A DNA stretch of 64,000 nucleotides, from positions 581,012 to 645,011 of the forward strand of contig NZ_JASXSZ010000002.1 in assembly GCF_030315975.1 (NCBI RefSeq), read 5' to 3'. Under the pieces are notes generated by a model, which was not told the origin of the DNA, ran no database searches, and saw only the letters and a list, made by a program, of their open reading frames with translations. The stretch comes from Microbacterium candidum. Lineage in GTDB: Bacteria > Actinomycetota > Actinomycetes > Actinomycetales > Microbacteriaceae. Numbering within the stretch: position 1 is the stretch's first letter; the number at the start of each line of letters is the position of its first letter. The position numbers and the translations under genes were made by a program. Below, piece after piece: positions 29,089-40,095 of this stretch.

Positions 29089-29104
29089 TCCGCCCACCGC
29101 AGTG

Positions 29105-30088
29105 CTACCAGCGCAGCGGCACCCGCTCGATCGAGCGCCCGGCAGCGTCGAGCAGATGTCCGTTCCGCTTGATCTCGCGCAGCACCGTCCAGCGATCCGT
29201 GACCTCGACCTTATCGCCCCATGCGCGCTCGATCCGCGGAAGAGCGGTCAGCGACCGGGCGCGCGCGCACACGAAGAGCGGCGCGGACCCGACCAGCACT
29301 CCCACCCGATGCGTCTCCGGGAGCCTCGAGGCGCGGGCGGCGGCCTCCTCGACGTCCCCGGAGCGCGCCCACAGCACGGCACCGCGCCGATAGCCCGCCG
29401 CCGGCATCGCCAGATCGCACCCGAGGCGCAGGAGTCCCGCTCCGACGGCACGGTCCACCGTCCGCCGGGCCGTCGCCTCGGAGACGCCGAGGCGCTGCGC
29501 GAGGGTCGCCGCCGGCATCCGGGGATCGTCGTCGAGGGTGTCCGCGACCTCTGCCACGACCTCCGGCCGAGGGATGCGGGCGGCCCCGCCGTCGTGCTCG
29601 TCACGGACCGCCCGCTGCTGCGACCGGGACAGCACGCGCAGCCGCCAGCCGGAGTCCTCCGCGACGATGGCCGCCGCGACATCCATCCGCCGCACGCGCG
29701 CACCGGCGTCCGCGATCTCGCGCACCCGGTCGCCGAGGAGCGGAAGCCCGCCGGTGCCCGCGACGAGGACGAGGACTCCGGCGGACGTGTCGTCGGCGCT
29801 GAGCACCCAGGGCCGCCGAACGACCGCCGCGACGACATCCGCAGACGTGCGGCGATCGAGCAGCACGATCGCGACATCCGTCGTCGACGACCATCGTTCG
29901 GGCGTCGGCCACGCGGTGAGCCATGCCAGCGACTCCTCGCGCAGCGCGTGCCAGTGCCGCGCGACCGTCGCGGCATCCGCTCCGACCGCCGCAGCGATAC
30001 GCGTCCACGGGGCGCGCGCATCGATCTGCAGAGCCTGCACGATCGCGAGGTCCAACTCGTCGAGTGCACGCGCGTCGTCGATATCCAT
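29105..30088 (-). CDS. Lrp/AsnC-type regulator with two DNA-binding domains
   Basis: About 327 residues. A helix-turn-helix begins near residue 4 (LDELDLAIVQALQIDARAPW) and a second, AsnC-like one occurs near residue 165 (ATLAQRLGVSEATARRTVDR); a ligand-binding RAM-like segment follows each. This duplicated layout is common in actinobacterial Lrp relatives. The frame opens at 30106, but a -10 box TACGAT lies inside those codons, seven bases before the ATG at 30088, so 30088 is preferred. It diverges from the M28-like hydrolase and probably controls it. Confidence 0.8.
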   Translation of the reverse strand: MDIDDARALDELDLAIVQALQIDARAPWTRIAAAVGADAATVARHWHALREESLAWLTAWPTPERWSSTTDVAIVLLDRRTSADVVAAVVRRPWVLSADDTSAGVLVLVAGTGGLPLLGDRVREIADAGARVRRMDVAAAIVAEDSGWRLRVLSRSQQRAVRDEHDGGAARIPRPEVVAEVADTLDDDPRMPAATLAQRLGVSEATARRTVDRAVGAGLLRLGCDLAMPAAGYRRGAVLWARSGDVEEAAARASRLPETHRVGVLVGSAPLFVCARARSLTALPRIERAWGDKVEVTDRWTVLREIKRNGHLLDAAGRSIERVPLRW

Positions 30089-30175
30089 GTGACGAATCGT
30101 ATGCATGATTCACGCCTGGTTGAAGGATCCCGGAAGAATAGGACCGGTGATGCGTCCTCTCCCTACTGTCAGAGC

Positions 30176-31594
30176 ATGCATGTGACCGAATCGTCGATCA
30201 TGGCGAGCATCGAGGATCTCGTGGCGATGTCGCCGCGCGCCACGGGATCCGCGGGAGGCGAGTCCGCGGCCGCATACGTCGAGCGCCGGTTCGCGGAGGC
30301 GGGGCTCGACACGCAGGTGCTCGAGGTGCCGTCGTTCTCGTGGACCGCCGAGTGCAGCCTGCAGATCGGGGACGACGACATCCCGTGCGCGCCGGTCCTG
30401 CACTCGGGTCTGGCCGCCCACGACTGGACGGGCACCGCAGACCACCAGCTCGACGCGCCGGTCGTCGACATCGGCACAGACCGCGTGCGGCGGCATGACG
30501 TGCGCGGAGCCATCGTGCTGTTCGATCTGACCTTCGACATGACCGTGGCGCATTCGCTGCCGCTCACCCTCTACCTGCACGACCCCGGCCGCCGGGTGTT
30601 CCGCCGTGAGGTCCTCGCGAGCCGCAACCCGTACGTGACCTCCCTTGCCCGGACGATGACCGAGGCGGCAGCGGGCGGCGCGGTCGGCGTCATCGGTGTA
30701 CTGCGCGATTATCCGGATTCCCGGAACTATCACAACGAGTACTACCGGCGAACGCTGTTCCCGCTGCCCGGCGTGTCGGTGACGCGGGCCGAGGGGCTGC
30801 GGTTGCGCGGGCTGCTGCAGCACACCCCCCGCGCCCGGCTGCGCCTCGACATCGCGCGACGGGAGGTCGTCTCACGCAGCGTGATCGGCGTCCTGCCCGG
30901 ACGCACGGCCGACACGATCATGATCCAGTCGCATCACGACTCGATCGGGCCCGGCGCCGTCGAGGACGCGTCCGGTACGGCCGAGGTCATCGCCCTCGCC
31001 GAGCACTTCGGCGCCCAGGCCGCCGCCGGACGCATCCGGGAGAAGACGCTCCTGTTCGTGACATTCGACACGCATTTCACCGGCTACCAGGCCCATCGGG
31101 AGTTCGCCCGTCGGTATGTGCTCGCCCGGCGCACCCCGTGGAACATCGTGCTCAATGCGACGATCGAGCACATCGGACTGCGCGCCGTCGAAGGGCCCGA
31201 CGGCGGCTTCGCCTCGACCGGGGAGACCGAGCCGCGCGGCGTCTTCGTGAATGTGAATCCCGCGTTCACGGTGCGGATCGGCCGCGCCGTGCGCCGACAC
31301 GGCCTCCACGGCACGAGCCTGCTCGGCGCCGGGCTGCTCGAGTTCTTCGCCGGCGGGATCCCGACCGACGCATCCTTCACCTTCGTGTCCGGGGTGCCGA
31401 CGATCAGTCTCATCTCCGGCCCGCTGTACCTGTACGACGACGCCGACACCATCGACCGGATCGATCGTGCGCAGCTCCTGCCCGTGGCGAGGTTCTTCGC
31501 GGACATCGTGGATGACGCGGACGGCCGGCGCGGGACCCTCCTCGGAACGATGCCCGCTCGCCTGCGCCGCTTGCTGCCGCGGGGGCGCTGGTGA
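30176..31594 (+). CDS. M28-family-like zinc hydrolase, atypical active site
   Basis: A 472-residue protein of peptidase M28/aminopeptidase fold. The first zinc ligands are present in QSHHDSIGPGAVEDASG (His254, Asp255, Asp264 region). The usual catalytic Glu-Glu pair is replaced by FDTHF near residue 298. A PA-like domain insert spans roughly 65-200. There is no signal peptide, so it is cytoplasmic. The ATG at 30176 follows a -10-like TACTGT by six bases. Its stop overlaps the next hydrolase (GTGA). It could be a deviating peptidase/amidohydrolase or a non-peptidase. Confidence 0.75.
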   Translation: MHVTESSIMASIEDLVAMSPRATGSAGGESAAAYVERRFAEAGLDTQVLEVPSFSWTAECSLQIGDDDIPCAPVLHSGLAAHDWTGTADHQLDAPVVDIGTDRVRRHDVRGAIVLFDLTFDMTVAHSLPLTLYLHDPGRRVFRREVLASRNPYVTSLARTMTEAAAGGAVGVIGVLRDYPDSRNYHNEYYRRTLFPLPGVSVTRAEGLRLRGLLQHTPRARLRLDIARREVVSRSVIGVLPGRTADTIMIQSHHDSIGPGAVEDASGTAEVIALAEHFGAQAAAGRIREKTLLFVTFDTHFTGYQAHREFARRYVLARRTPWNIVLNATIEHIGLRAVEGPDGGFASTGETEPRGVFVNVNPAFTVRIGRAVRRHGLHGTSLLGAGLLEFFAGGIPTDASFTFVSGVPTISLISGPLYLYDDADTIDRIDRAQLLPVARFFADIVDDADGRRGTLLGTMPARLRRLLPRGRW

Positions 31595-32610
31595 TCAGGA
31601 TCGTGGCGTTCCCGGCACGCGCGGTCGACGGCGGCGTGCAGGAGCAGACGGGGATGCTGATGCTCCCCGCATCCCCCGCCCCGCGCGGCGGATACCCGGT
31701 CGTCGTCTACGGGCACATGACGACCGGCGGTTCTGCGCGCTCCGCGCCGAGCACCGCGACGCCCGCCCATCCGGAGTGGCGGCGGATGTCGCAGGGCGAC
31801 GCGCTGTGCGATCGGCTCGTCGCCCGCGGGATCGCGGTGCTGCGCCCCGACTACGAGGGGATCGGCGGCCCCGGCGTCCACCCTTATCTGATCGGGTCGT
31901 CGCTCGCCGAGTCCGTCCTGGCGATGATGCGGGAGCGCGACTCGTTCGACGCCGATCTCGGCGACATGTGGGTGGCCGCCGGGCACTCCGAGGGGGCCGT
32001 CGCCGCACTGCACGCGTCCGCACGGGAGGAGCCCGACGCGCAGGCGCGCCTCGTCGGCACCGCCGTGTTCGGTCCCGTCACCCGCATGGACGTCAGCATC
32101 GGGGCGGCCCGCCGCATCGCGGTGCCGTTTCCCGGTTCCGGCGTCGTCTCCGCGCTCATCGCGCTGATGCTGCGTGGAGCCGCGGCGACCGATGCGGGGA
32201 TGCGGCGGCTCCTGGAGACCGACGGGCTCAGCGAGCGCGCCGCCGAGCGTTGGGCCGACCTCGACGAGCTGTGCCTCACGGAGCTCGCCGCCGACGGTTC
32301 GTGGGGCGGGATCGCGCCAGGGCGCATCGGCGGGCGGGCCGGCGACGAGCTGTTCGCGATGCTCGCCGCGTCCTTCCGCGCCAACGAGGTCGCCGCGCTT
32401 CGCGGGTTCCGCGCACCGCTGCGGATCGACGCCGCCCGGTTCGACGAGGTCGCGCCGGCACCCCTCACGGCCCGGATGCTCCGCGGCTACCGCTCCGCAG
32501 GCGTTCCGCTCGACAGCGCGTGGTGGCCGACCCACCACTCGGGCATGATGCGGCCGCAGCACGCCCCGTCGCGGGCGGCGGAGTGGATCGCCGCCCGCTT
32601 CGCCGGGTGA
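31591..32610 (+). CDS. Alpha/beta hydrolase (lipase/esterase-like)
   Basis: A 339-residue serine hydrolase with the nucleophile elbow GHSEG (Ser133), an oxyanion-hole region VVVYGHMTTG, and a C-terminal THHSGMM that supplies the likely catalytic His. The pattern resembles the secretory-lipase-like hydrolases of actinobacteria, but no signal peptide is present. GTG at 31591 overlaps the stop of the M28-like gene, so the two are translationally coupled and may act in sequence on an ester/amide substrate. It is convergent with clpB, one base between stops. Confidence 0.8.
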   Translation: MIRIVAFPARAVDGGVQEQTGMLMLPASPAPRGGYPVVVYGHMTTGGSARSAPSTATPAHPEWRRMSQGDALCDRLVARGIAVLRPDYEGIGGPGVHPYLIGSSLAESVLAMMRERDSFDADLGDMWVAAGHSEGAVAALHASAREEPDAQARLVGTAVFGPVTRMDVSIGAARRIAVPFPGSGVVSALIALMLRGAAATDAGMRRLLETDGLSERAAERWADLDELCLTELAADGSWGGIAPGRIGGRAGDELFAMLAASFRANEVAALRGFRAPLRIDAARFDEVAPAPLTARMLRGYRSAGVPLDSAWWPTHHSGMMRPQHAPSRAAEWIAARFAG

Positions 32611-32611
32611 C

Positions 32612-34801
<2,190 letters not shown>

Positions 34802-34820
34802 CTGTCTCCTAGAAAGCTTC

Positions 34821-34851
34821 GGAACTCAAAGTTGAGTCACCTGCACTCAAG
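34821..34851 (-). promoter_or_regulatory. HAIR-like operator (HspR) upstream of clpB
   Basis: GTTGAGT-CACCTGC-ACTCAAG (34831-34851) matches the HspR-associated inverted repeat CTTGAGT-N7-ACTCAAG at all but one position. A second overlapping dyad, ACTCAA-AG-TTGAGT, lies at 34824-34837. The site is 30 to 50 bases before clpB. hspR itself is not in the window. Confidence 0.8.
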
Positions 34852-34952
34852 TTTACTCCCACGCCCGTCTCTCCGCAATCGCGAGCGCACGCACCCCCGT
34901 GCGGCGCGGGGAGTGCGGGAGGACAATGAAGAAAGCAAAGGAGGGAGCTCCG

Positions 34953-35120
34953 ATGTTCCAGACCATGGTCTACACGCTCTGCTTCCCGGGTGCGGCTCAA
35001 TGCGGCACGCGAGAGGTCGTGGACTACACGTCCGCGATCTACCCGGTCGGCATCCTGCTCATCGCGGCGGTCGTCGGGTTGATCATCGGGCTGACGAGGA
35101 ATCGCAGGCGCGAGCGCTGA
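34953..35120 (+). CDS. Small single-span membrane protein
   Basis: A 55-residue product with a helix of about 20 hydrophobic residues (SAIYPVGILLIAAVVGLIIG) followed by the basic tail LTRNRRRER, implying a cytoplasmic C-terminus. Two Cys residues precede the helix. AAAGGAGGG before the ATG at 34953 is a strong ribosome binding site; upstream in-frame codons are not preferred. It converges on the SulP transporter gene. Function unknown. Confidence 0.65.
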   Translation: MFQTMVYTLCFPGAAQCGTREVVDYTSAIYPVGILLIAAVVGLIIGLTRNRRRER

Positions 35121-35124
35121 GCCG

Positions 35125-36840
35125 TCACGCGGAATCCCTCTCCGCGATCTCGCGCATCGCGTCGTCGTAGGCGCGCTGCACGGCAGCGCCGATCCACTCG
35201 TTGCCCTTGTACACGTTCCCGGCGCCGATGTCCGCGGTGAGCCCGCCGGCCTCGAGCCGGGCGATGACGGCGTCCTCCGCCGCGACCACCTTCAGCGACG
35301 AGCCGACGGCGCGCAGCTGATCCGCGTATCGGCGCAGCACATCCACGTGCGACAGTCCGATCTGGTCGATGCCGCGCAGACGCACGATGACGACCGAGCC
35401 GCTGGACGCCTGCCCCACGATCGGCAGCTGCTTCTCGAAGACCGGGGCGCTCGCGAAGAACAGGCTGCCGTAGGGCTGCAGCACGATCGCGCGCCCGCCG
35501 GGCACCTCGGTGGGCGGGTCGAGTTCGCGTGTGCGGCCGTCCGGCTCGATCGTGAGCTCGCGCACCCGGATGTGGTTCGACTGGTCGGCGACGTACAGGA
35601 TGATGCCGAGCCCGACGCCGACGAGGACGGCGAACTGCAGAGGGATGACGAGGGTCAGCGCGAACGTGACGGTCATGATCGCGGCGGGCAGCGGCCCCGA
35701 CTTGACGACCGAGTTGATACGGCTCGGCCGGACCGTGCCGACTCCGACGACGATGAGGAGCCCGGCGAGCGACGGCATCGCGATGTAGGACACGGCATCC
35801 GCCGCGAACAGGATGACGAGCGCCATGACCCCGCCCGCGATGAAGAGCGAGAGGCGCGACTTCGCGCCGGACTGGACGAGGATCGACGATCCGGACATCG
35901 AGCCGCCGACGGGCATGCCCTGGAAGATCCCGGAGACGATGTTGCCGGCGCCCTGGCCGAGGAAGTCGCGGTTGGCGTTCGCACGCTTGCCGTCCGCCGT
36001 CGGGATGCCGGCCGATACCGCCGCACCCTGCACGAGTCCGATGAAAGCGAGCGAGATCGCCGGGATCAGGAGGTTCGGCGCGTCTGCGAGGTCGGGGAGC
36101 ACCGGCACCGGGAGCGACCGAGGGACCGTCACGATGTCCTTCAGCAGGGTCGCGGGGTGTCCCACCCAGAGGTTCAGGAGCGCGGCCGCGGCCGAGCCCA
36201 CGATGACGGCGAGCACGAGGCTGAGGCTGCCGAGCCGGGTCGGGCGGAACGCGAGGATGACGAGCACCGTGATGGCGCCGACCACCAGCGACGGGATGCT
36301 CCAGTCCGGGAAGTGCAGCAGGATGTCGATGGTCTTGAAGAGGCGGTTGGCGCCGCGGCCCTGGTAGCCCGTGAGATTCGACAGCTGCCCGAGCACGATA
36401 TTGATGCCGATGGCGGTGACGAACCCCGTCATGACCGCGGTCGGCACGAAGCTCACGAGCCGCCCGGCCCGTGCGAGCCCCGCGATCGCCATCACGACCC
36501 CGGTGAGCAGCGCGAGCGTCGAGAGGCTCCGATCCGGATCCGGCGCCGACGACAGTCCGGCGTCGGACACGACGAGCGCCATCGCGCTCGTCGCCTGCAC
36601 CGCCATGAAGGCGCTGCTCGTGAGGATGGCCGCCCCGGTCATGCCGAAGAGATAGCCGTAGAGGCCCGCGAGCGGGTTCACCCCGGCGAGCACGCCCGCA
36701 GCCAGCCCGTCCGGCACCGCCTCGACGCCGAGGATCAGACCGGCGGCGGCATCCTTCCCCAGCGTCCTGCGCGAGAACCACGTCCTCGGATTCCATCCCA
36801 CCCCCACACGGTAACGAAAACGTGCGGCTGTGGTCGGCAA
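35125..36840 (-). CDS. SulP-family anion transporter with STAS domain
   Basis: A 571-residue membrane protein. The SulP N-terminal block (DAAAGLILGVEAVPDGLAAG) is followed by about 10-12 membrane segments, including NIVSGIFQGMPVGGSMSGSS, and a cytoplasmic STAS domain at about 425-560 (IVLQPYGSLFFASAP). SulP members carry sulfate, bicarbonate or other anions; the Gln/Glu pattern does not decide. It follows two glycosyltransferase genes by seven bases on the same strand and probably shares their transcript. The start is uncertain; a GTG about 36 bases later would also fit. Confidence 0.88.
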   Translation of the reverse strand: MPTTAARFRYRVGVGWNPRTWFSRRTLGKDAAAGLILGVEAVPDGLAAGVLAGVNPLAGLYGYLFGMTGAAILTSSAFMAVQATSAMALVVSDAGLSSAPDPDRSLSTLALLTGVVMAIAGLARAGRLVSFVPTAVMTGFVTAIGINIVLGQLSNLTGYQGRGANRLFKTIDILLHFPDWSIPSLVVGAITVLVILAFRPTRLGSLSLVLAVIVGSAAAALLNLWVGHPATLLKDIVTVPRSLPVPVLPDLADAPNLLIPAISLAFIGLVQGAAVSAGIPTADGKRANANRDFLGQGAGNIVSGIFQGMPVGGSMSGSSILVQSGAKSRLSLFIAGGVMALVILFAADAVSYIAMPSLAGLLIVVGVGTVRPSRINSVVKSGPLPAAIMTVTFALTLVIPLQFAVLVGVGLGIILYVADQSNHIRVRELTIEPDGRTRELDPPTEVPGGRAIVLQPYGSLFFASAPVFEKQLPIVGQASSGSVVIVRLRGIDQIGLSHVDVLRRYADQLRAVGSSLKVVAAEDAVIARLEAGGLTADIGAGNVYKGNEWIGAAVQRAYDDAMREIAERDSA

Positions 36841-36847
36841 CCGCCGG

Positions 36848-38116
36848 CTATCGATGCCGCGCGAGCGCCCGTTCGTAGACCTCGATCATGGCGGCGGTGC
36901 GCGACGACTGGAGGAATCGCTCGGCGACCGCGGGATTCGGATGGAGCGCCCGCCCGGCCGCGACGTCCGCTGCCGCGGCGCGCAGGGCGACCGCGAGTGC
37001 CGGCACCGTGTCATCCGCAACCGGCCAGAAGCCCGACTCGAGCTCGGCGCCGATGTCGGGGTCGCTGACGACCGCGGGCGTTCCGAGCGTCGCGGCCTCG
37101 AACACCGTCATCCCCTGCGTCTCGAATCCGATCGAGGTCTGCACGACCGCATCCGCCCCCGCGATGCGGCGGAGGACGTCGGCGTACGGAACCCGGCCCG
37201 CGAAGACCACGCTCGCCGCCGGCTCGAGCTTCGCGACGAGGCGCTCCGCCGCGCGCAGCTGGCCGCCGCCGCCGATCACCTCGATGTCCGCGTCGATTCC
37301 GGAGAGGGCGACGGCCTCGAGGAACGGCAGCAGCCGCTTCTCCGGGCTCATGCGTCCCAGCCAGACGAGGTGCGGGCGGCCATCCGCCTTCGGCGGCGCC
37401 GTTGCGAGGACATCAGCCCGGATCTCGTCGTCGATCCCGTTCCAGATCACATCGACGCTCGGGAACACGCCGTGCCGCTCGAGCCGCCTGGCGAAGTGCG
37501 AGGACGGAGCCGTCACCGCATCCGAGCGCTCGGCCAACCGTCGCAGGTACGCCCACCCGTCACCGGAATCCGGAGATGCGCCCGAAGGAGGGAGTTCCTG
37601 CGCGGCATCCTCCGAAGAAGCCGCGACACTCCGGATTCCGGACGGCGCCGCGGGTCCGAGCGCGCGACGCTCCCACGCGTTGAGCACGCGCATCACGAGA
37701 CCCGGGAACGGCGCGGTCGCCTCGATGCCGACGTCGACACGGTTGTGCATCGTGTGCACCACCGGCAGCCCGTGGCGTGCGGCGAACCGGTGCCCGATGA
37801 ACGCGCCCCAGAAGTCGGCCTGCACGTGGACGAGGTCGACAGGCGGACGGTCGCGCATCGCCGCATCCAGCCACCGGTCGGTGCGACCGCCCGGCCACGT
37901 CATCGAGTACTCGCGATCGGGAGTGATCGGGATGGAGGGGAGGTCGAGGTACGCAGAGTCCTGCATCGCCTCGCGCGCCCGCCGCCCGTGCATGCGCGGC
38001 GCGACCACCGTCACCGTGTGCCCCGTGCGCTCGAGGTGCGTCTTCTGCAGACGCATCGACACCTGCGCTCCCCCGAGTGATTCGAGGTGCTGGTCGCCGA
38101 AGAAGACGATGTGCAC
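36848..38116 (-). CDS. Glycosyltransferase, family 4 (GT-B fold)
   Basis: A 422-residue GT4-type enzyme. The N-terminal acceptor domain has FFGDQHLESLGGAQVSMRLQ and HTMHNRVD; the C-terminal donor domain shows LGRMSPEKRLLPFLEAVAL and the E-x7-E-like FEAATLGTPAVVSD. It starts with GTG 15 bases after the stop of a second GT4 gene. Such pairs often assemble glycolipid or polysaccharide; the sugar and acceptor cannot be read. No signal peptide: cytoplasmic, membrane-associated. Confidence 0.87.
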   Translation of the reverse strand: MHIVFFGDQHLESLGGAQVSMRLQKTHLERTGHTVTVVAPRMHGRRAREAMQDSAYLDLPSIPITPDREYSMTWPGGRTDRWLDAAMRDRPPVDLVHVQADFWGAFIGHRFAARHGLPVVHTMHNRVDVGIEATAPFPGLVMRVLNAWERRALGPAAPSGIRSVAASSEDAAQELPPSGASPDSGDGWAYLRRLAERSDAVTAPSSHFARRLERHGVFPSVDVIWNGIDDEIRADVLATAPPKADGRPHLVWLGRMSPEKRLLPFLEAVALSGIDADIEVIGGGGQLRAAERLVAKLEPAASVVFAGRVPYADVLRRIAGADAVVQTSIGFETQGMTVFEAATLGTPAVVSDPDIGAELESGFWPVADDTVPALAVALRAAAADVAAGRALHPNPAVAERFLQSSRTAAMIEVYERALARHR

Positions 38117-38131
38117 GGTGTCCGCCTGTGC

Positions 38132-39364
38132 CTATGCGGGCAGCGGCTCGTCGCGGTACAGCGCCTCGAACGTGTCGAGCGTGCGATTGATGTCGTGCAC
38201 CGAGACCAGGTCGAGGGACGCCTGCTGCATCCGCAGCCGCTCCTCCGGGGCCGCGGTCAGGACGTCCGTGAGCCGCGCGGCCATCTCGTCGACGTTCCCC
38301 GGCTCGAAGAGGTAGCCGTTCTCACCGTCGTGCACGAGGTGCGGCAGCGCCACGGCGTTCGCGGCGACGACCGGAAGCCCGGACGCCATCGCCTCCATCG
38401 TCGCGATCGACTGCAGCTCGGCGATGGATGCGATCGCGAACACGCTCGCGTGCGAGTAGAGGTCGCGCAGATCCTCGTCGGAGGTGTGCCCGTGGAACGT
38501 GACCCGGTCCTTCAGGCCGAGCTGCTGGGTGAGCAGCTCGAGGTTGCGCCGCTGATCGCCGCTGCCGACGATGTCGACGGTGACCGCGAGGGCGGGGTCG
38601 AGCTTCGCCGTCGCCTTCAGCAGGACGTCGATGTGCTTCTCGGTCGTCAGACGCCCGACGAACAGGATGCGGTTCGCATCCCGCGGCGTGAGATCCGGCG
38701 CGTAGTTGCGCATGTCGATGCCGCAGCTGACCGGGATGACGCCGGTGAGGCCGGTCGTCGCCTCGAGGAAGTCGGCGGCCTTGCGCGTCGGCGTCGTGAC
38801 GGCGCGGGTGAGGTCGAACGTGCGCGTGGCGTCGTCCCACGCGAGCTTCACGACGACCTTGTCGAGGAACGGCGGCAGGGTCGTGAAGTCGACGATGTTC
38901 TCCGCCATCACGTGGTTCGTGGCGATGATCGGGATGCCGCGCTTGTGGGCCTCGCGCGCGAGTCCGCGCCCGATGACGATGTGCGACTGGATGTGCACCA
39001 CATCCGGCTTGACCTCGTTGAGCACCTTGCGCGCGTAGTGCTTCGACATCCACGGCAGCACGAAGGTGAGCCAGTCGTGCGGGGCCCAGCGCCACGACGG
39101 CAGACGGTGCACCGTCATCGTCTGGCCCTCGATCTGCTCCCGGAACGTGCCGTGGTTGCTGTGCCCGATGCTCGGGGCCATGACGTGCACGTCGTCGCCG
39201 CGCGCGACGAGGCCGGCGGCGAGACGCTCGGCGAACCGGGCGGCGCCGTTGACGTGCGGGGCGAAGGTGTCTGCTCCGATGAGCACCGTCAAGGGGCGAT
39301 GGTCGCCTTCCGGATGCGACGCACCTTCCGAGGAAGACGACGGCGGAGTGGCGGGGGAGGTCAC
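38132..39364 (-). CDS. Glycosyltransferase, family 4 (GT-B fold)
   Basis: About 410 residues. The acceptor domain begins VLIGADTFAPHVNGAARFAE, with HIQSHIVIGRGLA; the donor domain has FVGRLTTEKHIDVLLKATAK and the E-x7-E segment EAMASGLPVVAANA. It resembles mannosyl/glucosyl-transferases of glycolipid synthesis such as the MgtA group, but I do not assign one. An in-frame ATG lies at 39424; a -10-like TAGAGT just inside that extension makes the GTG at 39364 more likely. It is the first gene of a three-gene operon with another GT4 and SulP. Confidence 0.85.
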   Translation of the reverse strand: MTSPATPPSSSSEGASHPEGDHRPLTVLIGADTFAPHVNGAARFAERLAAGLVARGDDVHVMAPSIGHSNHGTFREQIEGQTMTVHRLPSWRWAPHDWLTFVLPWMSKHYARKVLNEVKPDVVHIQSHIVIGRGLAREAHKRGIPIIATNHVMAENIVDFTTLPPFLDKVVVKLAWDDATRTFDLTRAVTTPTRKAADFLEATTGLTGVIPVSCGIDMRNYAPDLTPRDANRILFVGRLTTEKHIDVLLKATAKLDPALAVTVDIVGSGDQRRNLELLTQQLGLKDRVTFHGHTSDEDLRDLYSHASVFAIASIAELQSIATMEAMASGLPVVAANAVALPHLVHDGENGYLFEPGNVDEMAARLTDVLTAAPEERLRMQQASLDLVSVHDINRTLDTFEALYRDEPLPA

Positions 39365-39482
39365 GGGTCGGTGGCTGCTCTCTGTGGTGCGGCGCGCGGA
39401 CGACCCAACTCTACCCGAGCGCATCCTGGGAGCCCGGGGAGGCGCCTGGCACGGGCGAGGCGAGACCGCGCCCGGGACGACG

Positions 39483-39517
39483 GAGGGGTGCGCGGAAGCG
39501 CGTTCCGCACACCCCTC
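39483..39517 (-). terminator. Hairpin terminator candidate after the gad/DUF1269 operon
   Basis: GAGGGGTGCGCGGAA (39483-39497) pairs with TTCCGCACACCCCTC (39503-39517), 14 of 15 positions, with a 5-base loop. It lies 13 bases past the DUF1269 stop codon on the minus strand. No T-run follows, so efficiency is uncertain. Confidence 0.55.
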
Positions 39518-39529
39518 GCTGCAGGGTCG

Positions 39530-40057
39530 TCAGGAGTCGAGGGCTCCCGAGACGTCGTTGGCCGACTTCTCGATGGCCTCCTGGAGCTTCTCGTAGTCGT
39601 CCTTGTCGACCGCCTTGCTGATCCGCTTCTCGGATCTCGTCAGCGCGGCCTCGACCTTGTCGGCCCACTTGTCGTCGACGATCGCGACGACGGCGGAGGA
39701 TCCCGGCGGAAGGTACTCGTCGACATCCACGCCGAGCTCCTTCTCCTCGTGGCCCTTCTTGATCTTCCCGAGGATGGCGCCGATTCCGGCGCCGATCGCG
39801 GTGGCAGCCAGCAGCGGCGGCGCGAAGAGGCCGACGACGACGCCGGCGCCCGCGCCCCATGCGGCGCCGCGGCCCACCGTGCCGTCCTTGTGCTCCTTGA
39901 CCGTCACCTTGCCCTTCGCGTCGCGCTCGAGGACGACGGCGCCGACGATCTCGTATTCGCCCTGCTCCTGGCCCGCCTTGAGCGCGTCGTAGTCGTCCTG
40001 CGCCGCATTCGCGTCGTTGTACGCGCCGACGACCAGCGCGAGGTTGTCCGAACCCAT
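39530..40057 (-). CDS. DUF1269 family protein with glycine-zipper segment
   Basis: A 175-residue protein starting NLALVVGAYNDANAAQDDYD, the DUF1269 opening. A central glycine-rich hydrophobic stretch (AAWGAGAGVVVGLFAPPLLA and onward, residues about 65-95) could insert in or associate with the membrane. The charged C-terminal half is rich in Lys, Asp and Glu. GAGAGGAAGGA precedes the ATG. It is the last gene of the gadC-gadB operon, which suggests a role in acid or envelope stress, but no function is established. Confidence 0.8.
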   Translation of the reverse strand: MGSDNLALVVGAYNDANAAQDDYDALKAGQEQGEYEIVGAVVLERDAKGKVTVKEHKDGTVGRGAAWGAGAGVVVGLFAPPLLAATAIGAGIGAILGKIKKGHEEKELGVDVDEYLPPGSSAVVAIVDDKWADKVEAALTRSEKRISKAVDKDDYEKLQEAIEKSANDVSGALDS

Positions 40058-40095
40058 ATTCGTTCCTTCCTCTCTATCGGAAACGTACTCGGGTC

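Noticed and set aside
26362..29097. A 911-codon open frame on the minus strand opposite the MFS and GPH transporter genes
   Set aside because: It is Arg/Asp/Glu/His-rich low-complexity translation typical of the antisense frame of GC-rich membrane-protein genes, with no domain, and both sense genes are clear.
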